Shown one piece after another: positions 18,128 through 27,090 of a DNA stretch of 64,000 nucleotides. The stretch lies in NCBI GenBank assembly GCA_902706205.1, contig CACSKA010000002.1, positions 186,001-250,000 of the forward strand. Direction: 5' to 3'. The first letter of the stretch is position 1. Every line of letters starts with the position of its first letter. The translations under genes and the position numbers were made by a program. The notes under the pieces are model-generated. The model was given only the letters and a program-made list of their open reading frames with translations, searched no databases and was not told where the DNA came from. Source of the stretch: Chryseobacterium sp. 18061 (lineage in GTDB: Bacteria; Pseudomonadota; Gammaproteobacteria; Enterobacterales; Enterobacteriaceae).

Positions 18128-19405
18128 ATGAAAGAGAGCACCTCCCTGCCGCTGACTCCGCTGGTAAATGCCGGACGCTATTTGCCGCCATTAAAACGCC
18201 GTTACCATGTGATGGCCAAACCGTCTGGTTCCACCTGTAACCTCGACTGTAGCTACTGTTTTTATCTGCACAAAGAGCAGCTCCTGCACCAGGATCGCGA
18301 CAAAGGGATGAGCGATGAGGTGCTGGAAAACTTTATTCGACAGTACATCGCCACCCAGGACGGCGAAGAGATTGTTTTCTCCTGGCAAGGCGGCGAACCG
18401 ACATTGATGGGGCTCGATTTCTTTCGCAAAGTGGTGGAGTTACAAAAGAAATACCAGCCAAAACATCAACGCATTGAAAACGATCTACAGACGAATGGCT
18501 TTCTGATTAACGATGAGTGGGCGCAATTTCTCAAAGAGCATCGCTTTCTGGTGGGCGTTTCGATTGATGGTCCGCGGGAACTGCACGACCGTTATCGTGT
18601 CACCCGCAGCGGGAAACCCACTTTCGACCGCGTGATGCGTGGTATCGAAACGCTGAAACGCCACGGGGTGTCGTTCAATACTCTGGTGGTCATCAACCGC
18701 GTCAATGCCCGCTTCCCGAAGGAGGTGTATCACTTCCTGACCGAGACCGTGGGTTCGACCTATATCCAGTTTATTCCCTGCGTGGAGCCCGTGGAATTTA
18801 AGCATACCGCACCACAGTTCTGGCGCGATGACACTATTCCGATCACTGGCACCCGCCGGGCGCACCCTGGCGATCTGGACTCGATTGTCACCGACTGGTC
18901 AGTCGATCCGGACGACTGGGGCAGCTTCCTGATTGGCGCTTTTGAGGAGTGGGTGAATCACGATCTTGGCCGGGTACAGGTCAACGTATTTGAAACGGCT
19001 GTGGTGCAGACCATGGGACTGCCAGCACAGCTGTGCGTCACCGCCGAATTTTGCGGGAAAGCACTGGCGATGGAGAAAAATGGCGATGTTTTCTCTTGCG
19101 ATCACTATGTCTATCCGGAGTATAAGCTCGGCAACATCCACCGGCAGTCGCTGGCACAAATGGTATTTTCTGAACGCCAGCAGGCGTTTGGCATGGGCAA
19201 GAAAAATACCCTGCCTGAATATTGTAAAACCTGCCCACACCTCAAACTTTGCTGGGGTGAATGCCCAAAAAATCGCATCGTCCGCGCTCCCGATGGAGAA
19301 ACCGGACTCAACTATCTCTGCCCTGGGCTGAAGGCATTTTTCAGCACCGCGAAACCAACGCTGGAAAAAATTGCGGCCATGATTCAGGCCTCTCCCCCGC
19401 TATAA
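18128..19405 (+). CDS. Anaerobic sulfatase-maturating enzyme (radical SAM/SPASM)
   Basis: This 425-residue cytoplasmic enzyme converts the sulfatase active-site Cys or Ser to formylglycine. The radical-SAM cluster motif is C37-N-L-D-C41-S-Y-C44 and is followed by W-Q-G-G-E-P-T. The C-terminal SPASM region carries cysteines for auxiliary Fe-S clusters, including F-C-G-K ... F-S-C-D-H-Y-V-Y-P and C-K-T-C-P-H-L-K-L-C-W-G-E-C. It directly follows the sulfatase gene and ends at a strong terminator, so the two form a bicistronic unit. The sulfatase must be modified before export. Confidence 0.94.
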   Translation: MKESTSLPLTPLVNAGRYLPPLKRRYHVMAKPSGSTCNLDCSYCFYLHKEQLLHQDRDKGMSDEVLENFIRQYIATQDGEEIVFSWQGGEPTLMGLDFFRKVVELQKKYQPKHQRIENDLQTNGFLINDEWAQFLKEHRFLVGVSIDGPRELHDRYRVTRSGKPTFDRVMRGIETLKRHGVSFNTLVVINRVNARFPKEVYHFLTETVGSTYIQFIPCVEPVEFKHTAPQFWRDDTIPITGTRRAHPGDLDSIVTDWSVDPDDWGSFLIGAFEEWVNHDLGRVQVNVFETAVVQTMGLPAQLCVTAEFCGKALAMEKNGDVFSCDHYVYPEYKLGNIHRQSLAQMVFSERQQAFGMGKKNTLPEYCKTCPHLKLCWGECPKNRIVRAPDGETGLNYLCPGLKAFFSTAKPTLEKIAAMIQASPPL

Positions 19406-19440
19406 AAAAACCGGGTGGCCCCCTGGCCTACCCGGTTTTT
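19402..19440 (+). terminator. Intrinsic terminator after the sulfatase-maturase pair
   Basis: AAAAACCGGGTGGCC pairs with GGCCTACCCGGTTTTT around a CCCT loop and ends in a T-run. A second hairpin, CCCCGGC / GCCGGGG at about 19449-19467, lies beyond it and could serve the convergent aldo/keto reductase gene. Confidence 0.88.
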
Positions 19441-19472
19441 ATCCACGCCCCGGCACACCGCCGGGGGACATT

Positions 19473-20513
19473 TTATTGCTGCGCCAGCTGATTACGGCGG
19501 TATTCGCCCTGACGTTCGAGCATCCAGCCCGGATATTCACGCGGCAGTGCGCTGACCGCATCCAGCTGTTTCAGCTCGTCGTCCGTCAGACGGATCTCGG
19601 TAGCCGCGATGTTATCCGCCAGCTGATCCGGACGTTTGGCCCCGATGATCACACTGCTGACCACCGACTGATGCAGCAGCCAGGCCAGTGCAATTTGCGC
19701 CACCGACACGCCTTTGCTTTCAGCGATATCGCGCATTACGTCGATGCAATCGAAACCACGCTCTTTGTCTACCGGCGGGAAGTCGAACTCCAGACGGCGT
19801 CCGCCCGCTTCGTTTTGCCCGTCGCGTCCGTATTTACCGCTGAGGAAACCGCCTGCCAACGGACTCCAGACCATCAACCCGACGCCTTCGCTTTGCATCA
19901 TCGGTACCAATTCGCGTTCGAGGTCACGCCCGGCAATGGTGTAATACGCCTGCAGTGAGGCAAAACGCGACAGGCCAAGACGTTCGGAAATGCCCAGCGC
20001 CTTCATGATTTGCCACGCCGACCAGTTAGACACCCCGATGTAGCGCACATGGCCGTGCTGCACGAGATTGTCCAGCGCATAAAGCGTCTCTTCTATCGGC
20101 GTGGCCGGGTCGAAGCCGTGCAGCTGAAATAGGTCGATATGATCGAGCTGCATCCGGCGCAGGCTCTCTTTGACGCTGTTGATGATGTGATAACGCGAAC
20201 TGCCACGGGAGTTCACGCCCGCGGTGCCGGTTTCGCCAAACGCTTTAGTCGCCACCACCACGTTTTCGCGCGGTACCTTGAGGTTTTTCAGTGCCTGGCC
20301 GGTGATTTCTTCCGAGCGTCCTTCCGAATAAACGTTGGCGGTATCGATAAAGTTGATGCCCGCATCCAGCGCGCTGCCGACCAACCGCTCAGCGTCCGCC
20401 TGCTGCAGTTGCCCGATTTTGCCCCACATTCCGCCTTCGCCGCCGAACGTCATGGTGCCAAGGCACAGCTCGGACACAAACAGACCGGTATTGCCTAATT
20501 TCTGGTAACGCAT
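19473..20513 (-). CDS. Aldo/keto reductase
   Basis: This 346-residue NADPH-dependent oxidoreductase has a TIM-barrel fold. The catalytic tetrad is visible as D and Y in F-I-D-T-A-N-V-Y, K in V-V-V-A-T-K, and H in F-Q-L-H-G. Cofactor-binding residues are in S-V-I-I-G-A-K-R. I start at ATG 20513 because AGGAG lies just upstream and the K-L-G-N-T-G-L-F-V-S-E-L-C-L-G start is typical; an in-frame start at 20564 is less likely. The substrate is unknown. It resembles the aryl-alcohol-dehydrogenase-like group. It lies downstream of the efflux operon on the same strand but with a 108-bp gap and probably its own promoter. Confidence 0.9.
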   Translation of the reverse strand: MRYQKLGNTGLFVSELCLGTMTFGGEGGMWGKIGQLQQADAERLVGSALDAGINFIDTANVYSEGRSEEITGQALKNLKVPRENVVVATKAFGETGTAGVNSRGSSRYHIINSVKESLRRMQLDHIDLFQLHGFDPATPIEETLYALDNLVQHGHVRYIGVSNWSAWQIMKALGISERLGLSRFASLQAYYTIAGRDLERELVPMMQSEGVGLMVWSPLAGGFLSGKYGRDGQNEAGGRRLEFDFPPVDKERGFDCIDVMRDIAESKGVSVAQIALAWLLHQSVVSSVIIGAKRPDQLADNIAATEIRLTDDELKQLDAVSALPREYPGWMLERQGEYRRNQLAQQ

Positions 20514-20621
20514 AACTGTCTCCTCAGGGGATGTCGTTGGTGTGTGTCGTATAGTTATAACCACACTCCTGCGTTTGCGAATGGGGCGATCCTGCCCATT
20601 TCTTGCCCAATTCTCTGAACC

Positions 20622-22148
20622 TCAACCGCGAGGCGCATCGCCGAATACCGAATAATCCGGCAGATGCACGTCCTGATATGTTTCCCAGCCGCCGCCCAGG
20701 GCTTTATACAGCGCGACTAAATCGATGCGACTTTGTACCTGTGCCTGAGCGTGCTGCTGCTCCGCCTGAGCCAGTTGCCGCTGCGCATCCAGCACGTCAA
20801 TGAACGTCGCGAGCCCCTGTTTGTAGCTGTCACTGGCGAGGTTAAAGGCGCTTTGCAACGCGTCAATCGTGCGCTGCAATGCCTGTTCTTGTTTCTGGTC
20901 GCTGCGATAGCTCACCAGCGAATTCTCCACGTCGCCGAGCGCCGTCAGCACGGTTTGCCGATACTGAAGCACCTGCGCGCCCTGCTGGGCCCGCGCCAGT
21001 TTGACGCTGGAGACAAGCCGTCCGCCCTGGAAAATGGGAATCGAAATCTGCGGGCCGACACTGTAGAAATGGCTGCTCCAGTCGGTGAGCCAGTTGGTTT
21101 CGGTATTACGCAAACCAAACTGGCCGTTCAGCGTCAGGCTGGGGAACAGTTCTGCCACAGAGACACCAATTTGTGCCGTGGCCGCATGCAGATTAGCCTC
21201 GGCTTCGCGCACGTCCGGACGGCGGCGCGCCAGGGTCGACGGGATACCGGTTTGCACCACGTCCGGTAAATTCGGCAGCGGCTGTGGGGTGCGCAGTTCG
21301 CCATCCAGCGCGCCCGGCAGTTTGCCGAGCAGAATGGCCAGCGCATTCATCGCCTGTCGTTCCTGCGCCTCATACTTCGGGAGCTGCGCTTCGAGATTGC
21401 CCAGCTGTGCACGGGCGTTTTCGACGTCCATCTGCGGCGACAGCCCCCCCTTCTGCCGACTTTGCGTCAGTTCCAGCGTTTCCTGGGCGCTGGCTATCTG
21501 CGTATTCATGGTTGCCATAATGCTCTGCGTGCCACGCAGCTGGAGCCAGGCGCGGGCGACTTCCGCCTCCAGCGACACCAGCGCATCGTTGCGCTGTTCA
21601 ATTGCCGCCTGCTGTTGCGCTTTCGCCGCTTCGACCTGACGCCGCACTTTGCCCCACAAATCGAGTTCCCACTGCGCGTCAAAGCTGCCCTGATACAGGT
21701 GAATCGGCTCGGTCAGCGGCTGCAGCGCGCCTTTCAAATCCGGGTCAACGTTATCTATCTGGCTATAGACGCCCTGAGAGTTTAGCTCGCCTTCAACACC
21801 CAGCTGCTGGCGCGTGGCCTGCAAACTCCCGTTCACCGACGGGAAGAACGCGCCGTTAGCCTGGTTGAGCTGTTCGCGCGCGCCGGCGATACGCAGCGCG
21901 GTTTGTTGTAGCGAGAGATTGCCGATGATCGCCCGCTCAATCAGACTGTTGAGTTCGGCTGAATTGAACGTCGTCCACCAGCGGGTATTTACCGCCTGGG
22001 TGGCGGTTTTCGAGGCCGCCGCGTTGTCTCCGGGGTCATTCCAGTGCGACGGCGTTTTCGGCTGCGGTGACGGGTAATCCGGCCCGACGGAGCAGCCCGC
22101 CAGCAGTAGTGCTATTCCGGACAGGGCAAAAGGTAGGCTTCTGTACAT
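20622..22148 (-). CDS. Outer membrane efflux lipoprotein, NodT/OprM family
   Basis: This 508-residue TolC-like channel protein has a lipoprotein signal with lipobox L-L-A-G-C (Cys19), so it is anchored in the outer membrane. The rest shows the duplicated outer membrane efflux domain with long coiled-coil segments rich in Ala and Gln. I start at ATG 22148, which has AGGAG upstream and gives a proper signal peptide; an upstream start at 22217 would spoil it. It begins 2 bp after the MFS pump gene, so the three genes 24813 to 20622 form one operon encoding a complete tripartite pump. Confidence 0.92.
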   Translation of the reverse strand: MYRSLPFALSGIALLLAGCSVGPDYPSPQPKTPSHWNDPGDNAAASKTATQAVNTRWWTTFNSAELNSLIERAIIGNLSLQQTALRIAGAREQLNQANGAFFPSVNGSLQATRQQLGVEGELNSQGVYSQIDNVDPDLKGALQPLTEPIHLYQGSFDAQWELDLWGKVRRQVEAAKAQQQAAIEQRNDALVSLEAEVARAWLQLRGTQSIMATMNTQIASAQETLELTQSRQKGGLSPQMDVENARAQLGNLEAQLPKYEAQERQAMNALAILLGKLPGALDGELRTPQPLPNLPDVVQTGIPSTLARRRPDVREAEANLHAATAQIGVSVAELFPSLTLNGQFGLRNTETNWLTDWSSHFYSVGPQISIPIFQGGRLVSSVKLARAQQGAQVLQYRQTVLTALGDVENSLVSYRSDQKQEQALQRTIDALQSAFNLASDSYKQGLATFIDVLDAQRQLAQAEQQHAQAQVQSRIDLVALYKALGGGWETYQDVHLPDYSVFGDAPRG

Positions 22149-22150
22149 CG

Positions 22151-23722
22151 TCAGTGTGCTCCTGCGCTGCCTTCGCTTTTGATAGGCGAAAGCAGTAAAC
22201 AGAACGGGATCAGGCATAGCGCCACCACGCTCAAAATAGTAAAGACATCGACATAAGCCAGGAATCGGGACTGAGCGATGAGCTGCTTATACATTTGTCC
22301 CCCGGCCAGACTCAGTGGGTCACCCACCTGAGTGGTGAAGTTGCGGATTCCCTCCGCCACCTCTTTTAGCGTCAACTGGAAAGATTCGTTAAACGGCGTG
22401 GCGTTATAGGCCAGATATGCGCTGTGCGTTTGCGCGCGTTCGGTTATAGCCGCAGTGGAAAGTGAAATCCCCACCGATCCCGCCACGTTGCGAAACATAG
22501 TGAACAATGCGGACGCATCGGCATTGAGCCGGCGCGGAATGGAGATAAACGCAATCGTCGTCAGCGGCACGAACAGGAATCCCAGTCCGATAGATTGCGC
22601 GCAACGGAACATCATCAGCGTCTCAAAATCGATGTCAGGCGTCAGATTTCTTGACCAAAAAAACGAGGCCGCGAGCGCACAAAAACCAAAAGCGATTATC
22701 CAACGGGTCTGCACGATCGGCATCAGCTTGAGCACCAGCGGAATGGTAAGCACGATTAGCACCGCGCCCGGCGACATCACCAGCCCTGACCAGGTCGCGG
22801 TGTAGCCCAAATCCTGCTGAGCGAGCTGAGGAATCACCACCGAACTGCCGTACAGAATCATCGCCATACCCGCCATCAGCAGGCAAGAAATCGCAAAGTT
22901 ACGGTCCGCCATACAGCGTAAATTCACCACCGGTTTACGAGCATAAAGCAGCCAGTAAATCGCCCCGACGATGCCAATCAACGTCAGCACCGCGAAGGTG
23001 ATAATAAAGTTCGAGTGGAACCAGTCGTCGTCCTCGCCGCGATCGAGCATCACCTGCAAACAGCCCAGTCCCAGAGCAATAAGTCCGATTCCGGTCCAGT
23101 CGATGCTGGCTTTACCTTCGGTTTTTTTCTCCCACGGCGGGTCTTCAAGCAGTTGATACACCGCCAGCACCGTCAGAATGCCGACCGGAATATTGATGAA
23201 AAATACCCAGCGCCAGGAGTAGCTGTCGGTTATCCAGCCGCCGAGGGTTGGCCCCATCACCGGCGCAACGATAATCGCTATCGACGACAGGCCAAACGCC
23301 TTGCCCCGGTCTTCCGGTTTGAAGTAATCGAGCAGCACCGACTGCTGCGTGGGCTGCAAGCCACCGCCGAAGAACCCCTGCATCACGCGAAAGAGAATGA
23401 TTTGCCACAGCTCGGTGGCGATGCCACACAGAAACGAACAGATGGTGAACATCACGATGCAGATGATGAAGAATTGCTTGCGTCCGAGCAGGCGACTTAA
23501 AAAGGCCGAAATCGGCAGCACGATACCGTTCGCCACCAGATAGCTGGTTAACACCCACGTGGATTCGTCGTAGCTGGCCGAAAGTGACCCGGCGACGTGG
23601 GGCAGCGCCACATTGACGATAGTGGTGTCGAGAATTTCCATAAATACCGCAAGGGTGACAACGATCGCCACCGCCCACGGATTGCTGGCGGGCCGCCAGT
23701 TTTCATGGCTGCTGTCGGTCAT
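22151..23722 (-). CDS. EmrB/QacA-type drug efflux MFS pump (DHA2)
   Basis: This 523-residue inner membrane protein has about 14 hydrophobic segments. The DHA2 family signature is present near the N-terminus as L-D-T-T-I-V-N-V-A-L-P, and motif C-like sequence G-P-x-L-G-G-W follows as G-P-T-L-G-G-W-I-T. It exports drugs or other hydrophobic compounds using the proton gradient. The start codon overlaps the stop of the adaptor gene by 4 bases (ATGA), showing translational coupling. It is an EmrB relative at a new locus, not the E. coli emrB position. Confidence 0.93.
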   Translation of the reverse strand: MTDSSHENWRPASNPWAVAIVVTLAVFMEILDTTIVNVALPHVAGSLSASYDESTWVLTSYLVANGIVLPISAFLSRLLGRKQFFIICIVMFTICSFLCGIATELWQIILFRVMQGFFGGGLQPTQQSVLLDYFKPEDRGKAFGLSSIAIIVAPVMGPTLGGWITDSYSWRWVFFINIPVGILTVLAVYQLLEDPPWEKKTEGKASIDWTGIGLIALGLGCLQVMLDRGEDDDWFHSNFIITFAVLTLIGIVGAIYWLLYARKPVVNLRCMADRNFAISCLLMAGMAMILYGSSVVIPQLAQQDLGYTATWSGLVMSPGAVLIVLTIPLVLKLMPIVQTRWIIAFGFCALAASFFWSRNLTPDIDFETLMMFRCAQSIGLGFLFVPLTTIAFISIPRRLNADASALFTMFRNVAGSVGISLSTAAITERAQTHSAYLAYNATPFNESFQLTLKEVAEGIRNFTTQVGDPLSLAGGQMYKQLIAQSRFLAYVDVFTILSVVALCLIPFCLLLSPIKSEGSAGAH

Positions 23723-24813
23723 TCCACCGTTACCTTCGGTTCGACGGACAGACCCAGTGGCAGCGGATGATTCGCATCCAGGCCTTTATCAATCACGATT
23801 TTCACCGGCACGCGCTGGACGATTTTTACGTAGTTACCGGTGGCATTTTCTGCCGGGAAGGCGGAGAACTTAGCCCCACTACCCTGCTGAATACTGTCCA
23901 CGTGCCCTTCCAGTTCGATGTCCGGCCACGCATCGACCGACACGCTGACTTTATTCCCCGGCGTCATTCTTTCGAGCTGAGACTCTTTAAAGTTGGCGGT
24001 TATCCATACGTCCGTTGAAACCAGAGAAAACAGCGCCGTACCCGCCTGCACCAGAGTGCCGTTTTGCACATTACGCTTGGTGACGAAGCCGTCAAACGGG
24101 GCGCGCACTTCGGTATACGAAAGGTTCAGATCCGCCGTTTCCAGCTGGGCTTTGGCCTGATCGACCTGACGCTCACGCGCCTCAACGTTAGTTTCCTGCT
24201 GACGGATTTGCAGCTGCACCTGATCCGCCACTTCCAGTTGCGCCTTGGCGCTGGCTAATCCTGCCTGAGCGCTGCGCAGTTGTGCATTCGCCGAATCGAT
24301 ATTCTGTTGAGTGGTCGCCCGCGGATCGACACCGCGCTGACGACGATAGGACGCTTCGGCATTGGCCAAATCGGCCTGCGCTTTCAGCACCTGCGCCCGC
24401 GCTTCGTCGCGTTGAGCAGGATATTGCACTTTTGACAGCGCCAGCTGGGCTTGCGCCTGATGGAGTTGCGCCACCGTCAGCCCCAACTGGGCTTTCGCCT
24501 GATCTCGCTGGGCGGTGTTATCCCGAGGATCAATAACCACCAGCAGGTCACCTTTCTTCACCCGCTGGTTATCGGATACTTTCAGCTCGGTCACGTAACC
24601 TGCAGTTTTTGGTGCGATAGTCACCGCGTTGCCGTCGGTGAATGCATCGTCAGTGGTTTCCTCATTACGGGTCAGAAACCACCACACCAGCGCAATGATC
24701 AGCATCACCACGACCACAATCCCCAGAATGATTAACGGCTTCTTTCCGGGCTTCTTGTTAGTGGGTGTCTCGTTATTTTGTTCTTTTTCAGAAGGGGGGT
24801 TCGTCTCTGCCAT
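23719..24813 (-). CDS. EmrA-type membrane fusion (adaptor) protein
   Basis: This 364-residue HlyD/EmrA-family protein has one N-terminal membrane anchor (about residues 26-46) after a charged cytoplasmic tail. A lipoyl/barrel-sandwich domain is split by a long Ala/Gln-rich coiled-coil hairpin at about 100-225. It bridges the EmrB-like pump and the outer membrane channel. It is the first gene of the operon. About 110 bp separate it from the ybiR stop, which must hold the promoter. No regulator gene lies beside it. Confidence 0.92.
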   Translation of the reverse strand: MAETNPPSEKEQNNETPTNKKPGKKPLIILGIVVVVMLIIALVWWFLTRNEETTDDAFTDGNAVTIAPKTAGYVTELKVSDNQRVKKGDLLVVIDPRDNTAQRDQAKAQLGLTVAQLHQAQAQLALSKVQYPAQRDEARAQVLKAQADLANAEASYRRQRGVDPRATTQQNIDSANAQLRSAQAGLASAKAQLEVADQVQLQIRQQETNVEARERQVDQAKAQLETADLNLSYTEVRAPFDGFVTKRNVQNGTLVQAGTALFSLVSTDVWITANFKESQLERMTPGNKVSVSVDAWPDIELEGHVDSIQQGSGAKFSAFPAENATGNYVKIVQRVPVKIVIDKGLDANHPLPLGLSVEPKVTVE

Positions 24814-24925
24814 AGCGTCACAACGGTCCTGTGGGTTAACGGCCTAACACATTCGCCGTTCACTAAACTTAGGAGGTTGCTCTACATTTGCCAGGAATTA
24901 GCCAGGAAATCCTGACAAATCCGCA

Positions 24926-26038
24926 CTATCTGACAAGGCTCAACAAAACAAAACCGACCAGGGCGGCCCACAGCAGCATCGGGATAGAATAGAGGTGAAA
25001 ACGCCACCAGATACGGCGGCTATTGGCCATACGCAGCGCAATCAGGTTGGCGAGAGAACCGGGTAACAAGCCAAATCCGCCCACGTTTACCGCCCAGGCC
25101 AGCAACATGGAGGGTGGAACATAGTTAATCAGCAAAATCGTCGACGGCACGTTACTTATCACCTGTGACAGACCGATGGCCGTCAGCCAGAGCCCCACGT
25201 CAGATAAACCGCCGATGCCGGACAGCGCATGATGCAGCACCGGAAGCTGGATCATCAAATGCACATCCACAAACATCGCCATGAACACCAGCAACAGCGT
25301 CCAGTCGACGCTGAGCACCACGCGCCGCTCGAGGATCAAGAAACCGACGGCAAGAACCGCCAGACCCCAGAGCTCCTGACTCATCTCAAGACTCAGCAAA
25401 AAAATCAGGTAGAACGCGAGACAGCACCAGACCAGCTTTGGCTTCCAGTTTGGCGTGCGTTCCCCGCTCTGAAAATGCAGCACTTTGGCGGGAAAGCAAA
25501 ACCAGCACAGCACCAGCAGCGTGAGCATCATCGCCAGCGCCAGCGGAGCCATTTGCCAGCTGAATGACAGGAACGACATTCCGGAACGGCCCCACAGCAG
25601 GATATTTTGCGGATTGCCAATCGGCGTGAGCAACGAGCCCGCGTTTACCGCCAGTGCCTCAAAGATAATCAGTCGATTGACCGGAATGGCGCTCCACTTT
25701 TTCAGCGTCAGGGTCAGCGGCACGACGATAAACAGCGCCACATCGTTGGTGAGAAACGTCGAGAGAACCGCCGCAGCCAGCACCATAAACATCGCCAGCT
25801 GGCGTTCGGTCACGAAACGTCGCGCCATTTTACGGCCCAGCACGTCGAAATAACCGCTCTGCTCGACGCCTTTGGTCAGCAGCATCAGGCCACTCAGGGT
25901 GACGATAGTGTGCCAGTCAATGGCGGCGGGCCAGGAAGAAGGATGAAACGGGACAAATAAAGAGAGGATAAAACCGGTAACGATCAACAGATGTAAAAAG
26001 CGGTCACGCATTAGCGACCGCAGTAAGGGGAGGTTCAT
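24926..26038 (-). CDS. ybiR: YbiR, predicted anion transporter
   Basis: This 370-residue inner membrane protein has about 10 hydrophobic segments and belongs to the ArsB/NhaD-like ion transporter superfamily. The transported ion is not known. It matches E. coli YbiR in length and place. Its ATG overlaps the mntR stop codon (ATGA at 26035-26038), so it is translationally coupled to mntR. That link suggests, but does not prove, a role in metal or anion balance during manganese response. Confidence 0.92.
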   Translation of the reverse strand: MNLPLLRSLMRDRFLHLLIVTGFILSLFVPFHPSSWPAAIDWHTIVTLSGLMLLTKGVEQSGYFDVLGRKMARRFVTERQLAMFMVLAAAVLSTFLTNDVALFIVVPLTLTLKKWSAIPVNRLIIFEALAVNAGSLLTPIGNPQNILLWGRSGMSFLSFSWQMAPLALAMMLTLLVLCWFCFPAKVLHFQSGERTPNWKPKLVWCCLAFYLIFLLSLEMSQELWGLAVLAVGFLILERRVVLSVDWTLLLVFMAMFVDVHLMIQLPVLHHALSGIGGLSDVGLWLTAIGLSQVISNVPSTILLINYVPPSMLLAWAVNVGGFGLLPGSLANLIALRMANSRRIWWRFHLYSIPMLLWAALVGFVLLSLVR

Positions 26039-26508
26039 TCAGCGTGCAGTCCTGCCTGAAGGGTAAACTGGCGGAAGCGTTCCAGCGTCTCTTCGCTGAC
26101 GTGATGTTCCATTCCCTCAGCATCTCGGCGGGCGGTGTCCTGGCTTACGCCAATCGCCAGTAAAAAGGTTTCCACGATTTGATGACGTTCGCGGGTTTCC
26201 TGCGCCAGCTTCTCGCCTTCCGGCGTCAGGAACACGCCGCGCCAGGGGATCTGCTGGATAAGCCCAACGCCTGCCAGACGTTTCAGCATTTTCGCGACCG
26301 TCGGCTGGGACACGCCTAAACGCGCCGCCATATCCACCTGCCGCGCTTCGCCCACTTCACGGATGAGGTCGGAAATGAGCTCAACGTAATCATCAATCAG
26401 CTCACGGCGATGCGCTTCTCGCACCTGACGAAAGCCTTCAACATGTTCTTCGACATTTACCAATTGCGTCACTTTTTTTATTCCTGGCGTGTCCGGTCGA
26501 CGGCTCAT
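26035..26508 (-). CDS. mntR: Manganese-responsive regulator MntR
   Basis: This 157-residue DtxR-family protein is very close to E. coli MntR (155 aa). The N-terminal winged helix ([15 protein letters not shown]) lies near residues 55-70. Metal ligands of the family appear in E-G-M-E-H-H-V-S near residue 130. With Mn2+ it represses mntH and mntS and affects dps in E. coli. It is divergent from mntS, whose promoter carries an MntR box at 26618-26635. Confidence 0.96.
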   Translation of the reverse strand: MSRRPDTPGIKKVTQLVNVEEHVEGFRQVREAHRRELIDDYVELISDLIREVGEARQVDMAARLGVSQPTVAKMLKRLAGVGLIQQIPWRGVFLTPEGEKLAQETRERHQIVETFLLAIGVSQDTARRDAEGMEHHVSEETLERFRQFTLQAGLHAE

Positions 26509-26617
26509 TATGCTTCCTCTTCTCGCTGTGACGCGTCAGTGCATCAGACAAAGGAGCACCATTGTATAGGATCGTGACCAGAGCACAAAAATTTAACGTT
26601 TTAGCCATAGCTAAGTA

Positions 26618-26635
26618 ATATAGCCTGTGCTATAT
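26618..26635. promoter_or_regulatory. MntR box upstream of mntS
   Basis: ATATAGC-CTGT-GCTATAT is a perfect inverted repeat with the 4-base spacing of the MntR consensus (core ATAGC-N4-GCTAT). It lies 60 bp upstream of the mntS start, where MntR represses in E. coli. Confidence 0.85.
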
Positions 26636-26694
26636 CTGTATGTAATACGAACATCCTTCATGGAGTGAGGGTCTGAAACGTTCAGGAGGTTGTT

Positions 26695-26820
26695 ATGAAC
26701 GAACTCAAGAGGTGCTTAAACGTGTTTACCCATTCTCCCTTTAAAGTACGCCTGATGCTGATCAACATGTTGTGTGACCTTTTCAACAATAAACCGCAGC
26801 AGGACAAGTCTTCCCACTAA
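26695..26820 (+). CDS. mntS: Small manganese-homeostasis protein MntS (41 aa)
   Basis: This 41-codon ORF encodes a peptide that starts M-N-E-L-K-R-C and ends with N-N-K-P-Q-Q-D-K-S-S-H, clearly an orthologue of E. coli MntS (42 aa). MntS raises free intracellular Mn2+ by inhibiting the exporter MntP. AGGAGG lies just upstream of the ATG. An MntR box lies 60 bp upstream and an intrinsic terminator follows at once. In E. coli the transcript was first described as the small RNA RybA. Confidence 0.95.
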   Translation: MNELKRCLNVFTHSPFKVRLMLINMLCDLFNNKPQQDKSSH

Positions 26821-26821
26821 T

Positions 26822-26853
26822 GCGGCGTCGCGGTACGCCGCTTCATTTTTTTG
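26822..26853 (+). terminator. Intrinsic terminator of mntS
   Basis: GCGGCGT pairs with ACGCCGC around CGCGGT, followed by TTCATTTTTTT. It starts directly after the mntS stop codon. Confidence 0.9.
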
Positions 26854-27090
26854 TCATTAAAGCCAGTCATACTGCCCCGCTGACAGCAAAAACCCCTTCT
26901 TTTTTCCGGATTTGTAATCACCTTCGCAAAACAATTCGTTATGAGTAGTTGACGTAACTATTCATCAACTTTATCTTCTCGCATCCCTGCAGCTTTTGCG
27001 CTTCGTTGAACTCCTTTCTACACGCACTGCCAGGCAGGCTTTACCCTTCGACGCCAGGGGACGCACATGGCGGCTTTTTGATTGTGACCT

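Noticed and set aside
24903..24914. CAGGAAATCCTG palindrome after ybiR
   Set aside because: It is short, has no T-run, and could be chance; too weak to call an operator or terminator.
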